From positions 1-7,270 of the forward strand of contig CADBMY010000105.1 in assembly GCA_902795905.1 (NCBI GenBank): a DNA stretch of 7,270 nucleotides, in the 5' to 3' direction. A program made the position numbers and the translations under genes. The notes below the pieces were generated by a model. The model did not search any database and had not been told where the DNA came from. It saw only the letters and a program-made list of their open reading frames with translations. Shown here piece after piece: positions 1 to 5,985 of the stretch (positions within the stretch are counted from its first letter, which is position 1; every line of letters starts with the position of its first letter). Source of the stretch: an uncultured Erysipelotrichaceae bacterium. Its GTDB lineage: Bacteria; Bacillota_I; Bacilli_A; Erysipelotrichales; Erysipelotrichaceae.

Positions 1-552
1 GAAAAGATCATCGAAGATGACGGACCCCTGCCGATCGTTGATCTGATCCCGAAGTTCATTGATGCTCTTATTGATGAATTCATGATCAACAGACACCGGA
101 TCTACGTGACCGGACAGTCGATGGGCTGTATGACCTTTCTTTCCCTGTGTGCAAGATACCCGGGCAGGTACGCGGCCGCATTGTTTGTCTCCGGTCAGCA
201 GCCTGTATCCGCCCTCTCTGCCCTGAAGGACCAGAAGTTCATCTACGTTACCGCTGCCGGTGATGCCAAAGCTTCACAGGGCGCAGATGATCTGATGCGT
301 TACTTCCTGCAGGAGAAGATCCCGTTTGCGGAAGCTTCCGGCTGGGATGCGCAGGCATCTGTCACTCTTCTGAACACACAGGCAGAAACCCTGCTGTCCC
401 AGGGCTACGATCATCACTTCATCCGCTTTGCGGAAGGTACCGTACTGACAGAAAAAGCCACGAGCCCCGCTGCGGAGCACATGGCTTCCTTCAATTACGC
501 ATATATGATCCCTGCTCTCAGGGAATGGTTATTCCTGCAGAAGACCGAATAA
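1..552 (+). CDS. Alpha/beta-fold serine hydrolase (predicted peptidase/esterase), 3' part only
   Basis: The frame is open from base 1 to the TAA at 550-552 (183 visible residues), so the gene begins upstream. The ATG at 82 is internal, because starting there would remove the strand and helix that precede the active-site elbow. The visible part opens with a helix and then a strand ending in the nucleophile elbow Gly-Gln-Ser-Met-Gly (visible residues 38-42, Ser40 as nucleophile), preceded by RIYVT. This is the arrangement in the prolyl-oligopeptidase-like 'predicted peptidase' and PHB-depolymerase-like esterase families. A Gly-Asp at residues 87-88 after a strand is a candidate for the acid residue, though not a firm one. 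A His at 160, followed by a helix and the ending REWLFLQ, fits the catalytic His and terminal helix of these families. No signal peptide can be judged because the N-terminus is missing. The substrate is unknown. The gene is convergent with the - strand block and overlaps its last gene by 24 bp. Confidence 0.85.
   Translation, partial: EKIIEDDGPLPIVDLIPKFIDALIDEFMINRHRIYVTGQSMGCMTFLSLCARYPGRYAAALFVSGQQPVSALSALKDQKFIYVTAAGDAKASQGADDLMRYFLQEKIPFAEASGWDAQASVTLLNTQAETLLSQGYDHHFIRFAEGTVLTEKATSPAAEHMASFNYAYMIPALREWLFLQKTE
509..524 (-). terminator. Possible weak terminator hairpin after the MoaF-like gene
   Basis: A perfect 6-bp inverted repeat (TCCCTG and CAGGGA with a 4-nt loop) lies 4 bp past the stop of the last block gene, inside the end of the convergent hydrolase gene. 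On the - strand it is followed by TCATATATG, which is only mildly T-rich. It could therefore stop or pause transcription, but it could also be chance in coding sequence. No better terminator is visible at this convergent junction. Confidence 0.25.
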
Positions 553-1410
553 GGCTGTCTTCCTCTCCTCACAGATCTCATAACTGTACGCAGAGGAAAG
601 CTTACCCACAGCCCCTGTCACACCGCACTGCAGACCGTAGACACTGATGCTGAAGAACGAACCAACATCATGCAGAGTATTCATGTTGATGAGGAAGACA
701 CCCTGCGACCCTGTCTGTCTCTCCTCGATAAACGAGAAGACATACATGTGATCGTTGATCTTCACATAGTCTGCAGGATTGGCAGCCATCCAGAACTCCC
801 CATCCCTGTTCTCCATCGCATAGGAGTAATACACAGGAGAGGAATAGATATGCTTGATATACCCCGTGGCACTGCCCGGGGCATTTTCTGTATATGTCCA
901 GGTAATTGCCGTACCGACCAGATCCTCGGTAAAGTGATGTCTTACATCGTGATCTTCATATCCTGCCATGATGCCGAAGCTGAATGTACGTGTCACCTCG
1001 ATCGGTGATGCCGGTACCCCGATCGAAGCCTTAACGACCGTCACCAGTCCCGTATTGAAGTCCAGGATCAAAGTTCTGGCAGCCGGCGGCACCGATCCCT
1101 TAACATAATGTTCAAGGAAGTACATGCCCTCTTCTTCGGGAGCTTTTACAGCTTCGTAGTAATCCTCATGCCAGGTATCACCTTCATGCCAGCGCAGATG
1201 ATTCATATCCGTAAACTCATACAGGATAGCTTCATCCTCAAACAGCAGTTTGATATGCTTGCCGGCAAGATCACCGGTATTCTCCGGCGCATACTCTCCC
1301 TTGAGCCAGCCCATCATATTCGTATAGCGCTCCGGTGTGCTCATGTCCGCCAGATTCTGTACTTCCTGCTTTGTCAGCACAGACCAGCGTCTTTCCATTC
1401 GCTTACGCAT
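529..1410 (-). CDS. MoaF-like protein, two-domain lipocalin/calycin-type fold
   Basis: This encodes 293 residues. An N-terminal beta-rich domain (about 45-145) contains LLFEDEAILYEFTD, a Trp-rich turn (HLRWHEGDTW) and YYEA, then the MYFLEHY strand. A second domain (about 158-260) has HHFTEDLVGTAITWTYT, KHIYSSPVYYSY and HMYVFSFIEE. That order matches the N- and C-terminal halves of the MoaF family (Pfam MoaF), whose halves are predicted lipocalin-like barrels. The name comes from older 'molybdenum cofactor biosynthesis F' and monoamine-regulon annotation, and the biochemical role is not settled. Nothing in this window supports a molybdenum role. No signal peptide or membrane segment is seen, so it is probably cytoplasmic. 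The first ATG (1408-1410) is preferred over the ATG 12 bases downstream because AGAAGGG lies 6 nt before it. It follows the reductase stop after 2 bp and is the last gene of the block. Its stop lies inside the convergent hydrolase gene. Confidence 0.8.
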   Translation of the reverse strand: MRKRMERRWSVLTKQEVQNLADMSTPERYTNMMGWLKGEYAPENTGDLAGKHIKLLFEDEAILYEFTDMNHLRWHEGDTWHEDYYEAVKAPEEEGMYFLEHYVKGSVPPAARTLILDFNTGLVTVVKASIGVPASPIEVTRTFSFGIMAGYEDHDVRHHFTEDLVGTAITWTYTENAPGSATGYIKHIYSSPVYYSYAMENRDGEFWMAANPADYVKINDHMYVFSFIEERQTGSQGVFLINMNTLHDVGSFFSISVYGLQCGVTGAVGKLSSAYSYEICEERKTALFGLLQE

Positions 1411-1412
1411 GA

Positions 1413-2393
1413 TCAGCCCTTCTTTGTGATCTCAGCGATCCGTGAGATCTCCTGTGCATCCTCATCACTGAGGCTGATATCAAATACCTTACAGGTATCA
1501 TCCATCGTCGCAAAACGTCTGAATCCCGTTAAGAGATTGATATTCGGATCCTGTTTCAGTGTCCATGCCTGTACCAGATTGGCATACGAACAGCTATACT
1601 TCTCACATAACGGCGCAAGCATCTCATACATCTTCTTCAGAGCCGTACGTTCCGGTTCCTTCATCCACTTTGACTTACTGCGGATATCATCTGGCCCGAA
1701 GGTCTTCTCCAGGATCGCAGGACCGGCCAGAATACCCTCGTCCAGAGACCCGTAGACCTGGAATACAGCCCCGTATTTCTTCAGCGTATCAAAGTATCTG
1801 CGCTTGTCATCGCTGAGCAGAGAGAACTTCTCCTGTACGCCTGCGATCACACCGTACTTCGCATATTCCTCGTAATTCTGCGGTTCACTGTTGGAGATGA
1901 TCACAGCCCTGATCTTGCCTTCTTCGATCAGTTTATTTAACTCACTCATCGTCTCTTCGACAGGCACCACGGAGGACATCCGGTGTACGACCTCGACATC
2001 GATATGATCAAGCGACATCCGTACAAGACTGTCTTCCACATCTTTACGGATGGCAGAGGCATGATGATCCTTGTTTACGGTATATCCGTCACGGACATAC
2101 TCGAATTCTCCGCCCTCATTACGCCAGTTCAGACAGCACTTCGTCTGTACGATAAACCTGTCACGGCAGCCCTTCAGCGCTTCCCCGAGGATCTTCTCAC
2201 TGGTGCCGACACCGTATACAGGTGCTGTATCGATGTAGTTGATACCGAGATCATACGCATGATCCAGCAGATCTCTGACGTGTCTGACATCCACGGACAT
2301 GTCACTCCAGACATTGCCGCCGCCGATGCCCCACGCCCCAAACGAGATCCGTGAGACTTCGATATCCGTATTGCCGAGTTTCTGATACTTCAT
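1413..2393 (-). CDS. Aldo/keto reductase family oxidoreductase
   Basis: A 326-residue single-domain TIM-barrel enzyme of the usual aldo/keto reductase length, predicted to reduce a carbonyl with NADPH or NADH in the cytoplasm. It opens with the classic YQKLGNTDIEVSRISFG hairpin and FGAWGIGGG. The catalytic tetrad can be read as Asp55 and Tyr60 (in YIDTAPVYG), Lys85 (in IVQTKC) and His137 (in DVEVVHR). The C-terminal cofactor region reads LLTGFRRFATMDD, where family members usually have a G-x-R-x(n) nucleotide contact. Several family motifs are altered: IRAVIISN stands where GKIRxIGVSN is usual, and YGSLDEGILAG where the usual form is PLxxGxLxG. The frame is open upstream to 2429, but the ATG at 2393 is chosen because a strong GGAGG lies 8 nt before it and the family N-terminus begins exactly there. 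It starts 2 bp after the MATE stop and ends 2 bp before the MoaF-like ATG, so it is surely co-transcribed. The substrate cannot be inferred. Confidence 0.93.
   Translation of the reverse strand: MKYQKLGNTDIEVSRISFGAWGIGGGNVWSDMSVDVRHVRDLLDHAYDLGINYIDTAPVYGVGTSEKILGEALKGCRDRFIVQTKCCLNWRNEGGEFEYVRDGYTVNKDHHASAIRKDVEDSLVRMSLDHIDVEVVHRMSSVVPVEETMSELNKLIEEGKIRAVIISNSEPQNYEEYAKYGVIAGVQEKFSLLSDDKRRYFDTLKKYGAVFQVYGSLDEGILAGPAILEKTFGPDDIRSKSKWMKEPERTALKKMYEMLAPLCEKYSCSYANLVQAWTLKQDPNINLLTGFRRFATMDDTCKVFDISLSDEDAQEISRIAEITKKG
1417..1423 (-). promoter_or_regulatory. Ribosome binding site of the MoaF-like gene
   Basis: On the - strand AGAAGGG stands 6 nt before the ATG at 1410-1408. It lies within the last codons of the aldo/keto reductase gene. 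The spacing selects the upstream of two in-frame ATGs that are 12 bases apart. Confidence 0.6.
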
Positions 2394-2395
2394 GT

Positions 2396-3763
2396 TTACT
2401 TCCTCCCCAGCAGTTTCGCTGTTTTCCACTTACCGCTGTAATAGTATGCCAGACCGACACTGACCGGCCCAAGTCTTGCCAGTGCATTGCCGTAGAAGAA
2501 TCCTTTGACACCCATATTCAATGTGTAGGCAAACAGGAAACTGATGCCCAGACGCAGCAGCACACCGTCAAGCATGCCGGCCAGAAAGCTGAGCTTCGCA
2601 TTGCCCGAGCCGGTCACTACCGCCATGAATGAACCCTGGATCGGTGAACAGATGAAGATGATCACTGCGATCCTGAGATAGGTAACGCCAAAGTCGATCA
2701 CCGCCGGATCGGTCGTAAAAATACCGTATGCCTGACGCGGGAAGAACAGTGCCACAATGATACTGACGGCAGCCAGCACACCTGACGTAGCCAGTGTCGT
2801 ATAGACGATCTCTCTGACCCTGTCAAACTTCCTGGCGCCGAGATTCTGACCGACCATGGCACCCGATCCCTGCGTCACCGAATTACAGAAGATATTGACC
2901 AGACGCTGTACACGGTTGCCGATACTGTTGGTCGCACTTGCCACAAGACCAAACGTATTGACATGCGAAGAACAGATCAGCTGTGAGAAATGAATAAACG
3001 CAGACTGTGCCGTCATCGGCAGACCAAGCTTCAGCAGTACGTTCAGATGCCTTCTCTCGATCTTCGCCTCCTTCAGGCTCAGCCTGAAGCCAAAGCTGTC
3101 CTGCATACGGTACAGGTAGATCATCGCTGCCGCAAACGAGGCAAACTGGGCTGTCACGGTCGCAATTGCCGTACCGGCTGCCTCCAGCGGGATCCATGCC
3201 ACAAACATCAGGTCCATGAAGACATTCGCAATTGCCGCAATCGTCACAAATAACAGCGGTCTCTTCGTCTCACCCATGCCTCTGAGAATGCCGCATACCA
3301 TGTTGTAGCCAAAGATAAACGGCAGTCCCAGGGATACGATCATCATGTACTTATATGCCTGACCAAAGGCTTCCTGCGGACAGTTCAGCCAGTTCAGGAA
3401 TAACCCCGAACAGGCAAGACATATCACCGTGCATACGATCGAAAGGCCAAACATGAACAGTAAGCTCGTCATGATCGTCCCGCTGACCGACTCATGGTCA
3501 TTGGCTCCCGTCAGCTGTGCCACGTAGATCTGCGCTGCACTGCCAAACGCTGTTGCCATGAACGTGATCAGTGTCGCCACCTCACCGCCTGTAGATACAC
3601 CCACGGTACCGGTACTGCCGACAAAGCGCCCGATGACCATCATATCCACGGTGTTGTAGAGCTGCTGAACGATATTGGCCAGCAGCATCGGCAGTACAAA
3701 CCGTAATAACTGCGGCAGGATCGCACCCTGGGTCAGATCATTTCCTACTCTTCTCGTGCTCAT
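2396..3763 (-). CDS. MATE family multidrug/toxin efflux transporter
   Basis: This encodes 455 residues, the normal MATE length, with about 12 hydrophobic segments (roughly 15-35, 55-82, 95-118, 135-160, 168-187, 194-217, 240-262, 275-304, 320-341, 355-385, 390-415 and 417-443). Family signatures in order are QQLYNTVD (33-40), GRFVGS (45-50), the loop [10 protein letters not shown] (161-170) between helices 4 and 5, [12 protein letters not shown] (305-316) and VVTGSGNAK (382-390). The two halves repeat the same layout. MATE proteins are inner-membrane antiporters that export cationic drugs, dyes or natural products using a Na+ or H+ gradient. Neither the ion nor the substrate can be read here. 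The ATG overlaps the stop of the upstream acetyltransferase gene by 4 bp (ATGA), and GAGGGG lies 6 nt before it. The stop lies 2 bp before the reductase ATG. Cytoplasmic ends are basic (STRR at the N-terminus, GRK at the C-terminus). Confidence 0.96.
   Translation of the reverse strand: MSTRRVGNDLTQGAILPQLLRFVLPMLLANIVQQLYNTVDMMVIGRFVGSTGTVGVSTGGEVATLITFMATAFGSAAQIYVAQLTGANDHESVSGTIMTSLLFMFGLSIVCTVICLACSGLFLNWLNCPQEAFGQAYKYMMIVSLGLPFIFGYNMVCGILRGMGETKRPLLFVTIAAIANVFMDLMFVAWIPLEAAGTAIATVTAQFASFAAAMIYLYRMQDSFGFRLSLKEAKIERRHLNVLLKLGLPMTAQSAFIHFSQLICSSHVNTFGLVASATNSIGNRVQRLVNIFCNSVTQGSGAMVGQNLGARKFDRVREIVYTTLATSGVLAAVSIIVALFFPRQAYGIFTTDPAVIDFGVTYLRIAVIIFICSPIQGSFMAVVTGSGNAKLSFLAGMLDGVLLRLGISFLFAYTLNMGVKGFFYGNALARLGPVSVGLAYYYSGKWKTAKLLGRK
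2399..2408 (-). promoter_or_regulatory. Ribosome binding site that sets the aldo/keto reductase start
   Basis: On the - strand GGGGAGGAAG lies in the last codons of the MATE gene, with GGAGG 8 nt before the ATG at 2393-2391. It favours this start over the in-frame ATG at 2429, which would add 12 non-conserved residues overlapping the transporter gene. Confidence 0.8.
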
Positions 3764-4677
3764 TTCCTGCCCCTCAGGATCTGATTTCCAAAGACATACT
3801 CCGCACCAAGTTCTTCTGCCTGATCTGCCTTGCGGATATCGATCCCGGCCAGGGCATCATATCCATACTTCTTCAGGAAACGCATAAACTTTACTTCCGG
3901 CATATTCAGATGTACGGTCAGTTCCGCATCACCCTCTTCTTTCGCATATGCCTCACACTTCCGCAGTAACATGCCTCCGTAACCCTTGCGTCTCTGTTCA
4001 GGACGCACAAAGATCTCAAAAGGCACATACCCGCGCTCTGTATCCAGTACTGCATAGCCAACGTAGAAACCGGAAAGACTTACCGCAAAGATGACCTTGC
4101 CGTCTTCAAGATACCCCTCCAGGATATCCTGGCTTCCCTCAGCCGTGATCTCATCACTTTCAGGATCAGGGATCTTCCTTTCCTTACGGTATGCCTGATT
4201 CATGAAGATCAGGTTATTCACATTCCTGCCGGTGATCGCCGTTACTCTCGGCGGTTCCTTCGATACCTGTACGACATTCTCTTCATCTTCAGGATCCCGG
4301 GCAAATTCCTCGTAGATGATGCCGTTATCTTCACACCATTCAATTGCCAGCATCCTATGTTCTGCGTCCTGATAGTCATACCAGGTATCCAGCAGATCAA
4401 ATCGCTCCAGGGTGACCCGGAAACGGTGGAAGGCACCCTTGCCGCGGATCGCGTTGCTCAGCCACTCCTTTGCCTCGCCGTCTGTCTTCTCTTCGATGAA
4501 GTCTGCCATCAGACCGTAGTCATCAATATCCCTGTGATCAGGCAGCAGGATCGTCATCCCGTCACCCGCTTCATTTACCGGCAGCACCTTCTCATCCGTC
4601 ACTCTGTAGCAGTAACGCACATCCGGTGAAGTCCGGTCGATACCGTCTATGACATCTCTCAGATCTACGTACATCAT
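3760..4677 (-). CDS. UPF0158-like domain fused to a GNAT N-acetyltransferase
   Basis: A 305-residue protein with two clear parts. Residues 1-125 resemble the UPF0158 family: a [10 protein letters not shown] start, then [12 protein letters not shown], the core [11 protein letters not shown] (77-87), DTWYDYQ and [10 protein letters not shown]. The function of that family is unknown. An acidic linker (about 124-140) follows. Residues about 150-280 form a GNAT fold. Strand [15 protein letters not shown] leads to [18 protein letters not shown], whose Q-R-R-K-G-Y-G-G (227-234) is the acetyl-CoA pyrophosphate loop (motif A), and [12 protein letters not shown] is the usual C-terminal helix-turn. It should therefore transfer an acyl group from acyl-CoA to an amine, with the N-terminal domain perhaps giving specificity. 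No membrane or export signal is seen. Two ATGs are adjacent (4677 and 4674), each overlapping the peptidase stop (4 bp or 1 bp). The ribosome binding site is weak (AGAGTGA), so translation probably depends on coupling to the peptidase gene. Confidence 0.88.
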   Translation of the reverse strand: MMYVDLRDVIDGIDRTSPDVRYCYRVTDEKVLPVNEAGDGMTILLPDHRDIDDYGLMADFIEEKTDGEAKEWLSNAIRGKGAFHRFRVTLERFDLLDTWYDYQDAEHRMLAIEWCEDNGIIYEEFARDPEDEENVVQVSKEPPRVTAITGRNVNNLIFMNQAYRKERKIPDPESDEITAEGSQDILEGYLEDGKVIFAVSLSGFYVGYAVLDTERGYVPFEIFVRPEQRRKGYGGMLLRKCEAYAKEEGDAELTVHLNMPEVKFMRFLKKYGYDALAGIDIRKADQAEELGAEYVFGNQILRGRK

Positions 4678-5906
4678 GCCTGTTCACTCTTTCTGACCCG
4701 GAAGAAATACTCATCCAGTGACTTTTTGATATTATCGGGGATCTTACGGCTGATCGGCAGTACGGCCGCATTGGCCAGCCTTGACGCAAAGCCGGTGATA
4801 AATGCCGCATCTTCCTGGATCTGCTTAGCGGAGACAACGTCTTTCGTGTCATAGCGGCAGTGGATGACCGCCTGTGAATGCGGAGCCATCTTGCCAAACG
4901 AGATCGCCGGCACACCCTTATCCGCAAATGCCGAGGAATCACTGGACATCGTTCTCTGCATGACTCTGATGCTTACACCTTGTTCCAGTGCATATGCCCT
5001 GATCAGCTCCACCGCACTCTGCTCACAGCTGCAGGCACCGACCAGTCTGCCCATGATCGCACCGATCATATCGATGTTGATATTCAGCACTGCCTTAGCC
5101 AGCTCCTGTTCATGGTCGCGTACATAGGCCTTGGAGCCAAGCAGACCTCTCTCCTCACTGCCGACAAAGCAGGCCCGGATACCGTAACGGTTGGGTGCTG
5201 TCTTCTTCAGTTCTTCCAGAATACTGAGAATACCGATACATCCTGTCAGGTTATCATAGACACCCGGAGATGTCGGTCTCGAATCATAATGTGCAGACAG
5301 AATGATCCACTCATCCGTCTTCCCGGGAATCTCCGCGATCACGTTATGTGACGCACCTTCACTTTCGGTCTGCTCAATACTGATCTTCACGACCGGAAGT
5401 GCCTTAACCAGCTCGACGGCATCCTTGGCATTGACATTGACACACAGTACCTTCCTGCCGAGAGCTGTAAATGATCTTAATTCCTTCAGATCGATATCCC
5501 TGTCGGGCCACTTCACATCACCGTCATAGGTGATAAAGCCAAGGGCTCCGGCATCGAGCATATCCTGGTAATCAAATGTTGTAATACGGGTATCCAGCAG
5601 GACGATCCTGTCCTTTACCTTTGTCAGTCCGACTGCATCTACCGCCGGCAGATAGACTAACGGTGCTTCCACGGTGCCGCTTCCGCACAGTTCATATCCC
5701 GTGCAGGGGATCTCGGTTCCGTCTGCCCAGAGATGTGCCTCGTGGATCTCCGTCACCGGGACGGGGAAAGCTTCGATCCTTGCCGGAATACCCATCGCTT
5801 CGCACTCTCTGACCAGGTATTCTGCGGTTTCATACTCTTCTCTGGTGGCACTGACACGGATATGTCCTGCCTCATCAATGATCTTCTGGATATGTTCAAG
5901 ATTCAT
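4674..5906 (-). CDS. M28-family zinc aminopeptidase/carboxypeptidase-like metallopeptidase with PA-type insert
   Basis: A 410-residue protein of the M28 co-catalytic zinc peptidase family. The metal and catalytic residues are all visible: His206 and Asp208 in LSAHYDSR, bridging Asp218 in VYDN, general base Glu251 and ligand Glu252 in GSEERGLLGSKAY, Asp279 in NIDMIG, and His349 in VIHCRYDT. A further family segment, SDSSAFADKGVPAISF, lies at 322-337. Between the N-terminal helix (1-50) and the catalytic core (about 185-380) is a stretch of about 120 residues with PA-domain character (LVYLPAV, KDRIVLLD, DAGALGFITYD), often involved in substrate access. There is no signal peptide, so it acts in the cytoplasm, probably on peptides or amide-linked small molecules. 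The ATG at 5906 follows GGAGG by 10 nt. It is the first gene of the five-gene block, about 80 bp after the phosphofructokinase stop and beyond its terminator. The exact substrate is not predictable. Confidence 0.93.
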   Translation of the reverse strand: MNLEHIQKIIDEAGHIRVSATREEYETAEYLVRECEAMGIPARIEAFPVPVTEIHEAHLWADGTEIPCTGYELCGSGTVEAPLVYLPAVDAVGLTKVKDRIVLLDTRITTFDYQDMLDAGALGFITYDGDVKWPDRDIDLKELRSFTALGRKVLCVNVNAKDAVELVKALPVVKISIEQTESEGASHNVIAEIPGKTDEWIILSAHYDSRPTSPGVYDNLTGCIGILSILEELKKTAPNRYGIRACFVGSEERGLLGSKAYVRDHEQELAKAVLNINIDMIGAIMGRLVGACSCEQSAVELIRAYALEQGVSIRVMQRTMSSDSSAFADKGVPAISFGKMAPHSQAVIHCRYDTKDVVSAKQIQEDAAFITGFASRLANAAVLPISRKIPDNIKKSLDEYFFRVRKSEQA

Positions 5907-5914
5907 ATTGTTGT

Positions 5915-5940
5915 ATCCTCCAACTATTATTCTAGGAGAT
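5915..5940 (-). promoter_or_regulatory. Possible weak hairpin masking the M28 ribosome binding site
   Basis: Read on the - strand, AUCUCC is followed 13 nt later by GGAGGAU. The two arms can form six Watson-Crick pairs with a single bulged G, and the downstream arm contains the whole ribosome binding site. The loop is A/U rich. No riboswitch family is recognised. The stem is short and could be chance, since any CUCC near a GGAGG pairs with it. Confidence 0.25.
5917..5921 (-). promoter_or_regulatory. Ribosome binding site of the M28 peptidase gene
   Basis: On the - strand GGAGG lies 10 nt before the ATG at 5906-5904, a slightly long but workable spacing. It is the first site of the five-gene block, so its accessibility could set expression of the coupled genes behind it. 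Confidence 0.7.
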
Positions 5941-5949
5941 TTCAGGCAT

Positions 5950-5979
5950 AAAGAAAAGGAGACATTTGTGTGTCTCCTT
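5950..5979 (-). terminator. Intrinsic terminator of the phosphofructokinase gene
   Basis: On the - strand a perfect 9-bp stem (AAGGAGACA pairing with TGTCTCCTT, at 5979-5971 and 5964-5956) closes a 6-nt loop and runs directly into a T-rich stretch (TTTTCTTTAT counting the last stem bases). It starts 6 bp after the TAA at 5988-5986. This is the normal shape of a rho-independent terminator and marks the boundary between the glycolytic gene and the five-gene block. Some read-through into the block is possible because the T-tract is broken by a C. Confidence 0.85.
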
Positions 5980-5985
5980 CGTGTG

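Noticed and set aside
82..552. The ATG at 82 as the true start of a short 156-residue hydrolase
   Set aside because: The frame is open to base 1 and encodes the helix that normally precedes the nucleophile strand. Starting at 82 would leave an incomplete alpha/beta fold, and no ribosome binding site is seen before it.
558..600. Imperfect inverted repeat (CTTCCTCT and AGAGGAAAG) just after the hydrolase stop, as a + strand terminator
   Set aside because: The loop is about 25 nt, one arm has a bulge, no T-run follows, and the whole lies within the conserved end of the MoaF-like gene.
1108..1755. 215-codon open frame on the + strand crossing the MoaF-like and reductase genes
   Set aside because: It is antisense to two genes with clear family motifs and spans their junction. 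Its protein is Ser/Arg/Ile-rich with no domain pattern.
5929..5934. -10-like TAGAAT on the - strand before the peptidase gene
   Set aside because: No -35 element stands 16-18 nt upstream, and the implied start would fall at about 5922, directly at the ribosome binding site.
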